Positions 17,107 through 26,323 of a stretch of DNA of 64,000 bases are shown here, one piece after another; positions within the stretch are counted from its first letter, which is position 1, and each line of letters starts with the position of its first letter. Source of the stretch: Bacteroidia bacterium (GTDB taxonomy: Bacteria; Bacteroidota; Bacteroidia; UKL13-3); contig JALONP010000001.1 of assembly GCA_025454875.1 (NCBI GenBank), forward strand, positions 124,001 through 188,000. Direction: 5' to 3'. Both the position numbers and the translations under genes were made by a program. The notes below the pieces were generated by a model. That model made no database searches. It worked only from the letters and a program-made list of their open reading frames with translations, and was not told where the DNA came from.

Positions 17107-18724
17107 CCATCCCATAGTTGCAGCCTTGGTTGCGGGCATTTTGTTTATTCCATTTTTGGGTAACGTACACTTATTTGATTGGGATGAAATCAATTTTGCG
17201 GAGTCGGCCAGAGAGATGTTGTATAGCGGGGAGTATTTTAGGGTGCAAATAAACTTTGAACCATTTTGGGAAAAACCACCTTTGTTTTTTTGGTTGCAGG
17301 CATTAAGCATGCGCCTTTTTGGTATCAATGAATTTGCTGCACGTTTTCCAAACGCCATTTGCGGGATGATAACAATTGGGTTGCTTTTTCATATTGGTAA
17401 AAAAACGGTGAGTACAAGATTTGCTTGGTTTTGGGTGTTGATGATGTTGGCTTCGATTACGCCATCCATGTATTTTAAAACAGGAATCATCGATCCGTGG
17501 TTTAACTTGTTCATCTTTTTGGCAATATGGCAACTCACGCTTGCCTCATTTGGTTCAAACAATCCTTCAAAAAATAAACGCTTTATATGGGCAGGAATTT
17601 GGCTGGGGTTGGCTGTTTTAACCAAAGGTCCAGTAGCCATTTTGGTTACGGCATTGTGTGTGCTTGCGTACATTGTTCGAAATGGGTTTACCTTCTTTTT
17701 TTCATGGCGACAGTTTTTGTATTTAGGATTGGCAACATCACTCATTTCAAGTTTGTGGGTAGCTGTTGAAATTGCGCAAAACGGATTTCAAGTATTGATT
17801 GATTTTATCGCGTATCAGGCCGAGTTGTTTAGTAAACCTGTAGCAGGCCATGGACAACCTTGGTTTTACCATCCAGTTGTACTGTTGTTAGGCTGTTTTC
17901 CAGCATCAGTTTTTGCCATTCAAGGTTTTTTTACTAGACCTCAGGCTCCTGAAACAAGGCATTTAAAACAGTGGATGTTTTTATTGTTTGCCGTAGTGCT
18001 TGTTTTGTTTTCAATCGTTACTACTAAAATTGTTCACTACAGCTCATTGTGTTGGATGCCACTTGCGTTTATGGCAGCATTGGCTGTAGAGCAAATGATA
18101 AATGAATCAAAACGAATGAATCGGTTACTCGTTTTGTTATTCCTAATCATTGGTGTATTGCTTGGTGTGTTGTTGTCGTTGCTCCCACTCATTGAACATT
18201 ACAAACAACAATTAATTCCACTCATCAAAGACGCATTTGTGGTTGCTTCGTTGAGCGAAAAAGCACCTTGGAACGGACTAGAATGGGTAATTGGGCTGAC
18301 ACTAGTTGTTGTTGTTTGTTACGGAACCATCCTTTTGTGGCGCAACAAAATTGGCAAAGCTGTATTGGCCATTTCAGTAGTATTTGGTGTTGCCATTCCT
18401 TGTTATTTAGCATGGGTTGTTCCAAAGGTTGAAGTGTATACCCAACTACCCGCAATTGAATTTTACCAACAGCTTCAAAACCAAGATGTGTACGTTGAAT
18501 CACTCGGACATAAAAGTTATGCACAGTACTTTTACACCCAGAGCAAACCACACACAAACACTGAAGCAAGCAATATTTCTTGGCTTTTAGAAGGGCCTAT
18601 TGATAAGCCAGCATATTTTGTGGTAAAAGTGCATCAAGTGAAACAATACCAACAGTATAACTTGCAAGTAATGGCTCAAAAAGGTGGATTTGCTTTATTG
18701 AAACGTGATTCTTTACCAAAATAA
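17093..18724 (+). CDS. GT39/ArnT-like lipid-linked glycosyltransferase
   Basis: The 543-residue polytopic protein has the signature acidic loop FDWDEINFAESAREML (D29, D31, E32) after the first helix and the EKPPLFFWLQALSMRLFG motif typical of dolichyl-phosphate-mannose protein mannosyltransferases and ArnT. About 11-12 membrane helices follow, then a C-terminal soluble segment (from about residue 450, VEVYTQLPAIEFYQQL). It uses a polyprenyl-phosphate sugar as donor on the periplasmic side of the inner membrane; the acceptor could be lipid A or a protein. The 14-base overlap with the PAP2 gene argues for a functional pair, since PAP2 enzymes recycle polyprenyl phosphates or expose lipid A positions. 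Confidence 0.88.
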   Translation: MKYANHPIVAALVAGILFIPFLGNVHLFDWDEINFAESAREMLYSGEYFRVQINFEPFWEKPPLFFWLQALSMRLFGINEFAARFPNAICGMITIGLLFHIGKKTVSTRFAWFWVLMMLASITPSMYFKTGIIDPWFNLFIFLAIWQLTLASFGSNNPSKNKRFIWAGIWLGLAVLTKGPVAILVTALCVLAYIVRNGFTFFFSWRQFLYLGLATSLISSLWVAVEIAQNGFQVLIDFIAYQAELFSKPVAGHGQPWFYHPVVLLLGCFPASVFAIQGFFTRPQAPETRHLKQWMFLLFAVVLVLFSIVTTKIVHYSSLCWMPLAFMAALAVEQMINESKRMNRLLVLLFLIIGVLLGVLLSLLPLIEHYKQQLIPLIKDAFVVASLSEKAPWNGLEWVIGLTLVVVVCYGTILLWRNKIGKAVLAISVVFGVAIPCYLAWVVPKVEVYTQLPAIEFYQQLQNQDVYVESLGHKSYAQYFYTQSKPHTNTEASNISWLLEGPIDKPAYFVVKVHQVKQYQQYNLQVMAQKGGFALLKRDSLPK

Positions 18725-18754
18725 TTGTACGTTTAAACCTGAAATTGCTTGATT

Positions 18755-21064
18755 ATGGAACCAAATGAGTTACCCAATCCGGAAAATCCTGAGTTGTTTT
18801 CAGAACTAAAACGTACAGCACCTAAAAAAACTGCTGCGGGTATTCCAGCAGTTGTTTCAGCAGTGAAGCATATATTTAGTGAGATGGATTTGGCAAGAGG
18901 AACCAAGGCATTGTTGAGCTTAAACCAAAAAAAAGGATTTGATTGCCCCGGATGTGCTTGGCCTGACCCTGATGATGAACGATCAGCTGTAGCTGAATAC
19001 TGTGAAAACGGGGCAAAAGCAATTGCAGAAGAAGCCACAACCAAAGCACTGTGGGCTTCCTTTTTTGAATCGCATTCCATTAATGAACTTGCTACATTTA
19101 CTGATTATGAAATTGGCAAAAGTGGCCGCATAGCCGAGCCCCTTTATTTACCGCAAGGTGGTACACATTACCAATCGATTACCTGGGATGCTGCATTTGA
19201 ATTAATTGCCAACAGGCTTAACGAACTACCTTCGCCCAACGATGCTGTTTTTTATACTTCGGGTAGAACCAGCAATGAAGCCGCCTTTTTGTACCAACTT
19301 TTTGTGAGGGCATTTGGCACCAATAATTTGCCCGATTGTAGCAATATGTGCCACGAAAGCAGTGGTGTTGCGCTAAATGAGTCGGTTGGTATAGGCAAAG
19401 GCTCTGTTACCTTAGCTGATTTTGAACACGCAGAAGTGATTATTATTTTGGGACAAAATCCAGGCACCAACCACCCTCGAATGTTGTCGGCTTTGCAGCA
19501 GGCCAAATCAAAAGGATGCACCATTATTTCTGTAAATCCATTACCCGAAGCTGGTTTGCTTGCTTTTAATAATCCACAGAAACTAAAAGGTGTTTTGGGC
19601 CTGCAGCCAGAGCTTACCGATTTGTTTTTACAAGTAAAAATCAATGGCGATTTGGCTTTGCTAAAGGCAATTGAAATGGTGTTATGGGAAAGTGAAAAAG
19701 AAAAGCCTGGGGCGGTATTTGACCTTGAATTTATTAAACAAAACACGGATGGATACGATGGGTTGGTTCAAACTTTTTCAAATTACACACTTACTGAGTT
19801 AAGTGAAATATGTGGTATAAGTGAAACTGATATTCGAAAAGCTGCGGCCATTTTACAAAACAAAAACAAAATTATTGCGTGCTGGGCTATGGGACTTACC
19901 CAACACAAAAATGCAGTTGATACAATAAAAGAAGTAGTGAATTTGCTCCTGTTAAAAGGCAGCATTGGCAAACAAGGCGCTGGAACATGCCCTGTGCGTG
20001 GGCATAGCAATGTACAAGGCGACCGAACAATGGGGATTTATGAAAAACCATCAAAAGCGTTTATTGATAAGTTAAACAATGTGTTTGGCATACAAGCTCC
20101 TTATGAAGCTGGATACGATGTGGTTGATTGTATTAAAGCCATGTATGAAGAGCCAGGCAAGGTATTTATTGCAATGGGTGGAAATTTTTTATCAGCAACT
20201 CCCGATACGTTATACACTGCCAAAGCACTGCGTAATTGTAGACTTACAGTTCATATAAGCACCAAGTTAAACCGAAGCCATTTGATATGCGGAACCGAAG
20301 CCCTTATTTTACCCACCTTAGGCCGAAGCGATGCCGATGTTAATGCAATTGGTGAGCATCAATTTGTTACTTGTGAAAACTCAATGGGTGTGGTGCAAAT
20401 GAGTAAAGGTAATTTAAAACCTGTGAGTCAATTATTGCTAAGCGAAGCAGCCATTGTATGCCGCCTTGCAAAAGCAACATTGAGAAACAAGACCACAATA
20501 AATTGGAATCAATTTGAAGGAAACAATGATGCCATTCGTAATGCCATTGAACAAACAATACCTGGGTTTGAAGATTACAATACACGTGTGCGTATTCCTG
20601 GAGGATTTTACTTGCCTAATGGCTCACGTGAAGGAAAATTCTTTACTGGCAGTGGTAAAGCGCATTTTAATGCAGCCAAAATTGTTCGTCAACAATTGAA
20701 TGAGGGGGAGTTAATGATGATGACCATTCGCACACACGACCAATTTAACACGACAATTTATGGGATGGATGATCGGTACAGGGGAATTTACAATGAGCGA
20801 AGGGTTGTATTGCTCAACAAAGCTGATATGCAAAAACTGGGTTTAGAAGAGCGTGATATTGTAGACTTACACAATCATTTTGGAGGTGTAAACCGGGTGG
20901 CTCGAAAGTTTAAAGTGATTGCCTACCCTATTCCCGAACAATGCGCTGCAACGTATTTTCCCGAAACCAATGTATTGGTTCCAATTGATTCAGTAGCTGA
21001 AAAAAGCAACACCCCTACAAGCAAATTGGTGGTCATTACCATTCAAAAGTCAGCCGCATCTTAG
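18755..21064 (+). CDS. FdhF/YdeP family molybdopterin oxidoreductase
   Basis: The 769-residue protein starts at ATG 18755 (an in-frame TTG at 18749 adds two residues). It belongs to the YdeP branch of the DMSO-reductase superfamily: FDCPGCAWPDPD with C64 and C67, then C83 (possible Fe-S ligands), the molybdopterin-binding blocks YTSGRTSNEAAFLYQ, DCSNMCHESSGVALNES, ILGQNPGTNHPRM, CPVRGHSNVQGDRTMG and the C-terminal cap HDQFNTTIYGMDDRYRGIYN. E. coli YdeP is linked to acid resistance, but the substrate of the family is unknown. No signal peptide is seen, so it is cytoplasmic. FdhD, encoded at the window start, probably sulfurates its cofactor. The small [2Fe-2S] protein gene converges on it. Confidence 0.93.
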   Translation: MEPNELPNPENPELFSELKRTAPKKTAAGIPAVVSAVKHIFSEMDLARGTKALLSLNQKKGFDCPGCAWPDPDDERSAVAEYCENGAKAIAEEATTKALWASFFESHSINELATFTDYEIGKSGRIAEPLYLPQGGTHYQSITWDAAFELIANRLNELPSPNDAVFYTSGRTSNEAAFLYQLFVRAFGTNNLPDCSNMCHESSGVALNESVGIGKGSVTLADFEHAEVIIILGQNPGTNHPRMLSALQQAKSKGCTIISVNPLPEAGLLAFNNPQKLKGVLGLQPELTDLFLQVKINGDLALLKAIEMVLWESEKEKPGAVFDLEFIKQNTDGYDGLVQTFSNYTLTELSEICGISETDIRKAAAILQNKNKIIACWAMGLTQHKNAVDTIKEVVNLLLLKGSIGKQGAGTCPVRGHSNVQGDRTMGIYEKPSKAFIDKLNNVFGIQAPYEAGYDVVDCIKAMYEEPGKVFIAMGGNFLSATPDTLYTAKALRNCRLTVHISTKLNRSHLICGTEALILPTLGRSDADVNAIGEHQFVTCENSMGVVQMSKGNLKPVSQLLLSEAAIVCRLAKATLRNKTTINWNQFEGNNDAIRNAIEQTIPGFEDYNTRVRIPGGFYLPNGSREGKFFTGSGKAHFNAAKIVRQQLNEGELMMMTIRTHDQFNTTIYGMDDRYRGIYNERRVVLLNKADMQKLGLEERDIVDLHNHFGGVNRVARKFKVIAYPIPEQCAATYFPETNVLVPIDSVAEKSNTPTSKLVVITIQKSAAS

Positions 21065-21072
21065 GCTGTTAA

Positions 21073-21378
21073 CTAAAACTGAAGTTCGAGTTCTTTAATG
21101 ACTTTACCCTCAATGATGTGTTCATTCACAATACGTTCAATATCCGATGGTTGAAGATGCCCGTAGTAAGTACCCTCTGGGTAAATAACCAAAGCTGGCC
21201 CTTTGCTGCAAGCATCTAAACAGCCGCTACGTTGGGCTCTTATTTTTCCCTTTAACCCTTTTTCGGCCAGTACTTCCCTCATTTTTTCAACCAATTCCAT
21301 TCCGCGTTGCTCTCCGCAACAAGCCTTCCCTTCCGCTTTTTGGTTGGCACAAATAAAAATATGTTTTTCAAATCGCAT
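21073..21378 (-). CDS. Thioredoxin-like [2Fe-2S] ferredoxin
   Basis: The 101-residue protein starts MRFEKHIFICANQKAEGKA. The family pattern is clear: cysteines in FICANQ, KACCGEQRG, RSGCLDACSKGP and the ending LVIYPEGTYYGHLQPSDIE. These are thioredoxin-fold [2Fe-2S] proteins related to the NuoE C-terminal domain and the Aquifex/Azotobacter ferredoxins. It may shuttle electrons; its position, convergent with the molybdenum oxidoreductase and nine bases from its stop codon, hints at that partner but does not show it. The 250-base region between this gene and the SMC operon contains no gene that I can see. Confidence 0.85.
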   Translation of the reverse strand: MRFEKHIFICANQKAEGKACCGEQRGMELVEKMREVLAEKGLKGKIRAQRSGCLDACSKGPALVIYPEGTYYGHLQPSDIERIVNEHIIEGKVIKELELQF

Positions 21379-21629
21379 GGTGCGAACATACACAAACCAC
21401 TTTATTAATAAAATGAAACTTGGCTTCCCTCTGCGGTGTCGCTTATGATATCCAACTTGGTCGATAGACCTCTTGTTTTCATCAGGAAATATCAGAAGTT
21501 AAAGAAATCCTATTTTGCATAACCCCTTGTTATACAAGCATTGTAACCGATGGTGCCGCTGTGCAAAAATGGTAGATAACTGCTGCCACAGCTTACCTAA
21601 TTTGCTTGCATTAACAACAGCACCATTAC

Positions 21630-24290
21630 ATGCTTACTAGACTCATTGTTCTCAATTCTAAAGTGTACGGCAAAGCCGAGGTAAGGCTAGATGATTGCGA
21701 CTCATTGCAATTGGTTGGGCCAAATAATATTGGAAAAAGTACACTCATTTACGCCCTTAACTTTTTGTTCATTATTGATGGGCAAAAAATGTCGTTTAGC
21801 GGAAACCGTAAAGGCGATAAAGAAACCATTCACCACTATTTCCCCAACCACAACCAAAGCTTCATTGTATTTGAGGTTTTCAAAAAATCGTATTACAGCA
21901 TTATTGTGAAACGAGACAGTGAGAGTAACCTTGAATATTACTTGCTTAATAGCGAATACAAGGAAGATTACTTTGTTGGCGAAGAAAAACGTTTGCTCAA
22001 GTTTGAAGAGGTGAAAGAGAAGATTGCAGCTTCAGGTCTTGAACTTCAATTGTTTAAAGACAAACGCGAAGTGTTTCAGTTTGTATACCAACGTGGTAAA
22101 CGCAACAACGCAGTTGTGTGGTTAGATGACAGTGTACGCAGCGAAGGTATCAGCAATAATTTTTCGCGCATTTACCGCTACCTTATTAATACCAAGTTAA
22201 TTACCAATAAAAACCTGAAAGAGGCCCTTATTATTGCCGATAACAGGGAAAACGAGACCCTTAACTTCTCACAAAAGAACAAAAAAGATATTAATGACCT
22301 GAAACGTGTGAACAACGAAATCAGGAATTTGAAATCTGTTAAAAATGAGTTTGATGAGTTTAGGGAATTGGTTAGCCAATACAATGCAAAAGCGCGTATT
22401 ATATCGGAACTGTATTATGGCTTTGATAAGAACTACAAGCATACATTACCTGAATTGCAGGTACAATTGCATGATAAAGACAAAGCAATTGGTCGGTTAA
22501 ATACCGAAATGAACGAGGAGTTGATTCCGCAAAAAGCAGAGCTTGATCGCAAAATTGGAGGCAAAGAAGCCGAGATTACCGCTAAATCGCAGTTCTTTTC
22601 AGAAAGGGAGCAAGAGCTTAAAGAAATTGACTCGTACGAACCTGTTAATATCTTAAATGAGCAATTGGCAAACTACGATCAGCAGCGCAAAGAAATTGAA
22701 AGCCGCATGACCATGGCTGAGTTGCAAAAGCTGAACAGCCAACAAATCGAAAATAAAATTGAAACCCTTGGCAGCCAAATAGCAAGGGTGGATATGCAGG
22801 TAAAAAATTACAGCAACTTACTTATCAATAAAATTTCAGGTTCAGTTGAAAATCGCAAGCTGCTCAACTCCATTTTAAGCGAGCAAGTAAGCAGTTTACC
22901 TGGAGATCAAGTATTGAAGCAGATACACAAAATCAGCCAAACCCTTTCGGTTTTTGATGGCCAAATTGATATTTCGAAAAACATCACCATTAAAGACTTT
23001 AAAAACGTTGATGAACTAAAGGCCGAACTTGCCCAGTTAAAAGAAGAAAAGAACCAACAAGAAGCTTTACTCAAAGTAGTAAAGGATATGGAAAAATCGG
23101 GCAATGAATTGAGCCAGATTCAAGCCCATATAGAAACGGTTAAAGTCAAACTTGCCAAAATTAAATCAAAACCAAACTTGGTTAAAACCTTAGAAAAAAT
23201 GAAAGCTGAGGTAAACGAGTTAATGGCGCAAAAGGAAAAGTTTGAAACTGAGCAAAAACAAATTGCCAAAACCATTGCCCGTAAAAGCAATGAGTTACGC
23301 GACTTGCTTGACGACAAACAAAAACGTGCAGAACGTATTAACCGCCTCATTGAAATGAAGCACGAAATTGATGAGTTAGGCTTGGTTGGCGAAGAATTTG
23401 AAACCAACGAAAGCCTAGACCAATTGTTTAACAAGATTAAATTAAACTGGCAGGACCGAATTACCCTCAAAGCTAACAAAGACCATTTATTCGAGAAATT
23501 ACGCGACAAATTGCAAAGCACGTTTGCTGATGAAATGGATTTTATCAAATACGTAGAAGAAGAAGTTGCGTTAATTGAAGACAAAGAGCGCAGCGTGCAG
23601 TCGTTGCTCGAAAGCATTTCGGCACAATTTGCAACACCAGCATATACCTTGCTTAAGCGCTACGAAGAGTTCAAGGAATTTATTTACAATAAGTTCAATA
23701 CCAAACTTTCGCAAACCCGTATCTCCGACATCGAATCGCTTACCATTGAGTTGATGGACAATAAACGCTTGGTGGATGAGGTGCGCAAAATATCGCAAAT
23801 CCAGCAAATTAGCGGTCAGTTGATGTTTGAGTTTGACAATAGTGAGAACTTGAAAGTGCTTGACCACTACCTCGAAAGTGGCCAACAAATTGAGTTTGAC
23901 GATTTGTTCGATATTACACTTCACTTAAGCCGTAAAGGAAGCACCAAGCAGGTAGACTTAGGGCAACAAATTGAAAGTGATGGAACCGACAAGATGATTC
24001 GTTTGGTGATTGTAATGAACATCATTAACCGTTTGGCTTTAGCCGATCATGAGAACCGAATTGCTTTGTTTATTGATGAGGTAGCAACCATCGACAAACA
24101 AAACCGACCTGAGTTGGTGCGTTTTTGCAAAGACCATTTTTTCATTCCGATTTTTGCTGCACCTGATGCCGTTCCCGGATTTGGTAAGTATTACTTCATT
24201 TTCCGCAATGCAGGAAAAATCAATATCAACGAAAAAACCAATGCTGCTTATGGCGAGGTATTGGATAAAACCTTAAAACTGGAAGTGTAA
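21630..24290 (+). CDS. Short MukB/MksB/JetC-like SMC ATPase
   Basis: The 886-residue protein has the SMC plan. Walker A GPNNIGKST is at 30-38 after a short N-terminal strand region; long coiled-coil segments span about 240-720 (many E/K/Q/L heptads such as LAQLKEEKNQQEALLKVV); a signature-like SDGTDKMIRLV lies near 783-793; and Walker B ALFIDEVATID has D816 and E817. It is shorter than MukB (about 1480) or usual JetC (about 1100), so its coiled-coil arms are short. With the next two genes it forms a likely condensin-like complex acting on chromosome or plasmid DNA. No JetD/MksG nuclease is adjacent. MksB or JetC is my inference from fold plan and context, not from a search. Confidence 0.8.
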   Translation: MLTRLIVLNSKVYGKAEVRLDDCDSLQLVGPNNIGKSTLIYALNFLFIIDGQKMSFSGNRKGDKETIHHYFPNHNQSFIVFEVFKKSYYSIIVKRDSESNLEYYLLNSEYKEDYFVGEEKRLLKFEEVKEKIAASGLELQLFKDKREVFQFVYQRGKRNNAVVWLDDSVRSEGISNNFSRIYRYLINTKLITNKNLKEALIIADNRENETLNFSQKNKKDINDLKRVNNEIRNLKSVKNEFDEFRELVSQYNAKARIISELYYGFDKNYKHTLPELQVQLHDKDKAIGRLNTEMNEELIPQKAELDRKIGGKEAEITAKSQFFSEREQELKEIDSYEPVNILNEQLANYDQQRKEIESRMTMAELQKLNSQQIENKIETLGSQIARVDMQVKNYSNLLINKISGSVENRKLLNSILSEQVSSLPGDQVLKQIHKISQTLSVFDGQIDISKNITIKDFKNVDELKAELAQLKEEKNQQEALLKVVKDMEKSGNELSQIQAHIETVKVKLAKIKSKPNLVKTLEKMKAEVNELMAQKEKFETEQKQIAKTIARKSNELRDLLDDKQKRAERINRLIEMKHEIDELGLVGEEFETNESLDQLFNKIKLNWQDRITLKANKDHLFEKLRDKLQSTFADEMDFIKYVEEEVALIEDKERSVQSLLESISAQFATPAYTLLKRYEEFKEFIYNKFNTKLSQTRISDIESLTIELMDNKRLVDEVRKISQIQQISGQLMFEFDNSENLKVLDHYLESGQQIEFDDLFDITLHLSRKGSTKQVDLGQQIESDGTDKMIRLVIVMNIINRLALADHENRIALFIDEVATIDKQNRPELVRFCKDHFFIPIFAAPDAVPGFGKYYFIFRNAGKININEKTNAAYGEVLDKTLKLEV

Positions 24291-24302
24291 CCAAGAGAAC
24301 CC

Positions 24303-25514
24303 ATGAGAACAGAACCAAGGACGATCTTAAACTTCCTCTCCACCTATTTTGATACCATCAAAGCATTATTTGATGTTCAAGCAAAAGATGGTTTGGTAAA
24401 GGTAGAAGTACTTAACCGCATATTAGCTGATGCAGAGCACGAACTGTTGCCTAAACTTATAGAATATAAGTTTTTAAAAAAGGTAGCCGATGATTTTGAG
24501 ATTAGACCTGTGTACTTTAAACTACTTGAGTTTATTTTAAGTGAGTTTAAACCACTGTTACCCGAAACCATTGAGAAATATGAGCATTCCATTACATCTT
24601 TGTTTAAAAAGATAAAAGAAGGCATTGCCAAAGACCGCAATATTTTATTGCAACGCATCACTGATTTAAATAATGAGGTACGTGATTTTACTGAGGCGGT
24701 TGAAAAAAATACAATTCGATTAATCAGTGAAACCAAAGAACTTAAATCGAACGTTGATAAAATTGACTACCGCGAAAAAGTGCGTAAAGCAAGCTTCTGG
24801 ATTGACTATTACATTACCCCTCTTAATAGCATTTTAGATGTAACCAATCCGCACTCAATTACCAATAGGTTGCTTGACGTGTCGCAGTATGTGAATGTGC
24901 GCAGGCTTAATTTTGATGATGAATTGGCACGTCAACAATTTGAAAAGCTTTATACCTTTCTGGTGCAAACCAACGATGACTTGTTGCGTCAGTCCAAAAT
25001 CTTAACCAACGAGTTACTTCCACTAATTGAGCGCATTCGAAGTGAATCCATGATTCTTACTGGTTGGATAGAGTTTTTAAAGAATCCAAATAAAGTAAAA
25101 GACATTTTGCCGTTTGTGCCTAAATCGCTGCGCACCTACCCGTACAACGACAATATGTACTTTAATGCCAAGGAGTTTGTTGACCAATTTATGCAAGTGT
25201 ACGAAGTATACTTAGAGGATACTGTTTTAAGTGCAAGCGATAAATGGATTTTTAACAAAGAGTTTTACCTCACTAAACTCACGCAAGAGCTCCCTGTTTC
25301 CAACTTTTTTGAGTGGGCAGGCAAAACACTGCGTGGCGAATACAAGGAGATTGAAACTGAAAAGTTTTTCTCCCTCTCTACCCTTTTGTTCGAAGACAGT
25401 ATTGAACTTGAATTTGACGATAAAGCCGATCGCATGGTAATACGCACATCTGAAATGAATTTACGAGTACCAAAAATTAAAATTAACCGACATGGATTTT
25501 CCCAGATATCATAA
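24303..25514 (+). CDS. Kleisin-like subunit, MksF/JetA-like
   Basis: The 403-residue protein starts 12 bases after the ATPase gene. It is mostly helical. Residues 10-90 look like a winged-helix domain (VEVLNRILADAEHELLPKL, KKVADDFEIRPVYFKLLEF), residues 95-290 are long amphipathic helices (ITDLNNEVRDFTEAVEKNTI), and the last 100 residues return to a compact winged-helix-like fold (NFFEWAGKTLRGEYKEIETE, ELEFDDKADRMVIRTSEMNL). This is the plan of MukF/MksF/JetA, the kleisin that bridges SMC heads. The call rests on architecture and on position between an SMC ATPase and a MukE-like gene; sequence motifs for this family are weak. It overlaps the next gene by 23 bases. Confidence 0.65.
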   Translation: MRTEPRTILNFLSTYFDTIKALFDVQAKDGLVKVEVLNRILADAEHELLPKLIEYKFLKKVADDFEIRPVYFKLLEFILSEFKPLLPETIEKYEHSITSLFKKIKEGIAKDRNILLQRITDLNNEVRDFTEAVEKNTIRLISETKELKSNVDKIDYREKVRKASFWIDYYITPLNSILDVTNPHSITNRLLDVSQYVNVRRLNFDDELARQQFEKLYTFLVQTNDDLLRQSKILTNELLPLIERIRSESMILTGWIEFLKNPNKVKDILPFVPKSLRTYPYNDNMYFNAKEFVDQFMQVYEVYLEDTVLSASDKWIFNKEFYLTKLTQELPVSNFFEWAGKTLRGEYKEIETEKFFSLSTLLFEDSIELEFDDKADRMVIRTSEMNLRVPKIKINRHGFSQIS

Positions 25515-26043
25515 AGAGATAGTAGCAGATTTGCTTGATGGCAAATTTATTTTGGCAACCGATGCCAAGTTTGTAGAATTAAAAAACAGCGCTGATTTTT
25601 ATGGCAAGTTTTTTAAAGAAACCTTTGAGTTTTACCTCGATATTAAATCAGATTATGCCTACTTGATTAGCGAAGAAACCATGGAAATGCTTAGCCGTGA
25701 CATCTGCATTTTTATTGGTTTGCTATGTTATGAGTTGGATAAGGAAGGCAAAAATTTCCTAGAAGAAATTCAGTATGCCGAGTTTGATTACGATTATATC
25801 GATCAATTGTTCGACAATTCATCTTATATTGATTTGGTTCAAAACAATAACCAGCTTAAAAACAGTGAAGCACGCAGGCAGTTTATTGGAACCCTAAACC
25901 GCAGAAATATTATTGACCGTAGCAACAGCGAGCGCAAGTTCACGTTTACGCCTGCCTACAAAGTATTTATGGACTTTGCTAAAAACTTTGCCAAAGGGCG
26001 CTTAAATGCAGCCGAGGCAGAGGTTGAGGCACTAGAGGAATAA
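25492..26043 (+). CDS. KITE-like subunit, MksE/JetB-like
   Basis: The 183-residue protein overlaps the kleisin-like gene by 23 bases. Its first part (MDFPRYHKEIVADLLDGKFI) and acidic middle (YAEFDYDYIDQLFDNSSYIDL) precede a C-terminal winged-helix stretch, LNRRNIIDRSNSERKFTFTP. MukE/MksE/JetB proteins have two winged-helix domains and bind the kleisin. Size, position and fold plan agree, but I cannot confirm homology without a profile search. A strong terminator 20 bases after the stop closes the operon, so no fourth (nuclease) gene is cotranscribed. Confidence 0.65.
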   Translation: MDFPRYHKEIVADLLDGKFILATDAKFVELKNSADFYGKFFKETFEFYLDIKSDYAYLISEETMEMLSRDICIFIGLLCYELDKEGKNFLEEIQYAEFDYDYIDQLFDNSSYIDLVQNNNQLKNSEARRQFIGTLNRRNIIDRSNSERKFTFTPAYKVFMDFAKNFAKGRLNAAEAEVEALEE

Positions 26044-26062
26044 GTGCGTTTGATTTGACACC

Positions 26063-26102
26063 AAAATGCCCTGCCAGTAAAAAGGCGGGGTATTTTGTTT
26101 TT
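26063..26102 (+). terminator. Terminator of the SMC-like operon
   Basis: A 13-bp stem AAAATGCCCTGCC (26063-26075) and GGCGGGGTATTTT (26084-26096) with two G-T pairs closes an 8-base loop (AGTAAAAA), followed by GTTTTT. Confidence 0.8.
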
Positions 26103-26106
26103 GGGC

Positions 26107-26320
26107 GTGCCCCTTACCCCAATTACTCGGGGCGCGGGTCGGGCTGTACTTGCTTTGCGTAGCTTCAGCGAAGCAAAGCTTGCTCTCGCGTAGCTTCAGC
26201 GAAGCAAAGCTTGCTCTCGCGTAGCTTCAGCGAAGCAAAGCGCTGTATCTGCTTGCCTTGCAAGCAGGATGCCGCTCCCATCCCTCCCGCGGATCGCGCG
26301 GCCGCAGGCCGCGCATATCA
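26107..26320. repeat. GC-rich palindromic repeat block, copy A
   Basis: The 280-base gap between the SMC operon and the GIY-YIG gene holds no gene but a structured repeat. It has a CCCCAATTACTCGGGG hairpin; 31-bp direct repeats at 26157-26187 and 26188-26218 plus a 23-bp partial third at 26219-26241, each containing AGCTTCAGCGAAGCAAAGC; and a GCGCGGCC-GCA-GGCCGCGC hairpin at 26296-26314. A related block is at 36897-37060. The block is much richer in G+C than its surroundings. Confidence 0.75.
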
Positions 26321-26323
26321 TTG

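Noticed and set aside
21448-21629. Small RNA or promoter upstream of the SMC operon
   Set aside because: Only weak inverted repeats (CTTG-TTATA-CAAG; GCTGTG/CACAGC) and one-base-short promoter-like strings (TATTTTG, TAATTTG) were seen, not enough for a call.
23120-23617. Minus-strand open frame of 165 codons inside the SMC ATPase gene
   Set aside because: Serine/leucine-rich antisense of coiled-coil codons; the sense strand has Walker motifs and operon context.
26157-26241. Tandem direct repeats that could be taken for a CRISPR array
   Set aside because: The 31-bp units lie back to back with no unique spacers, and no cas genes are near.
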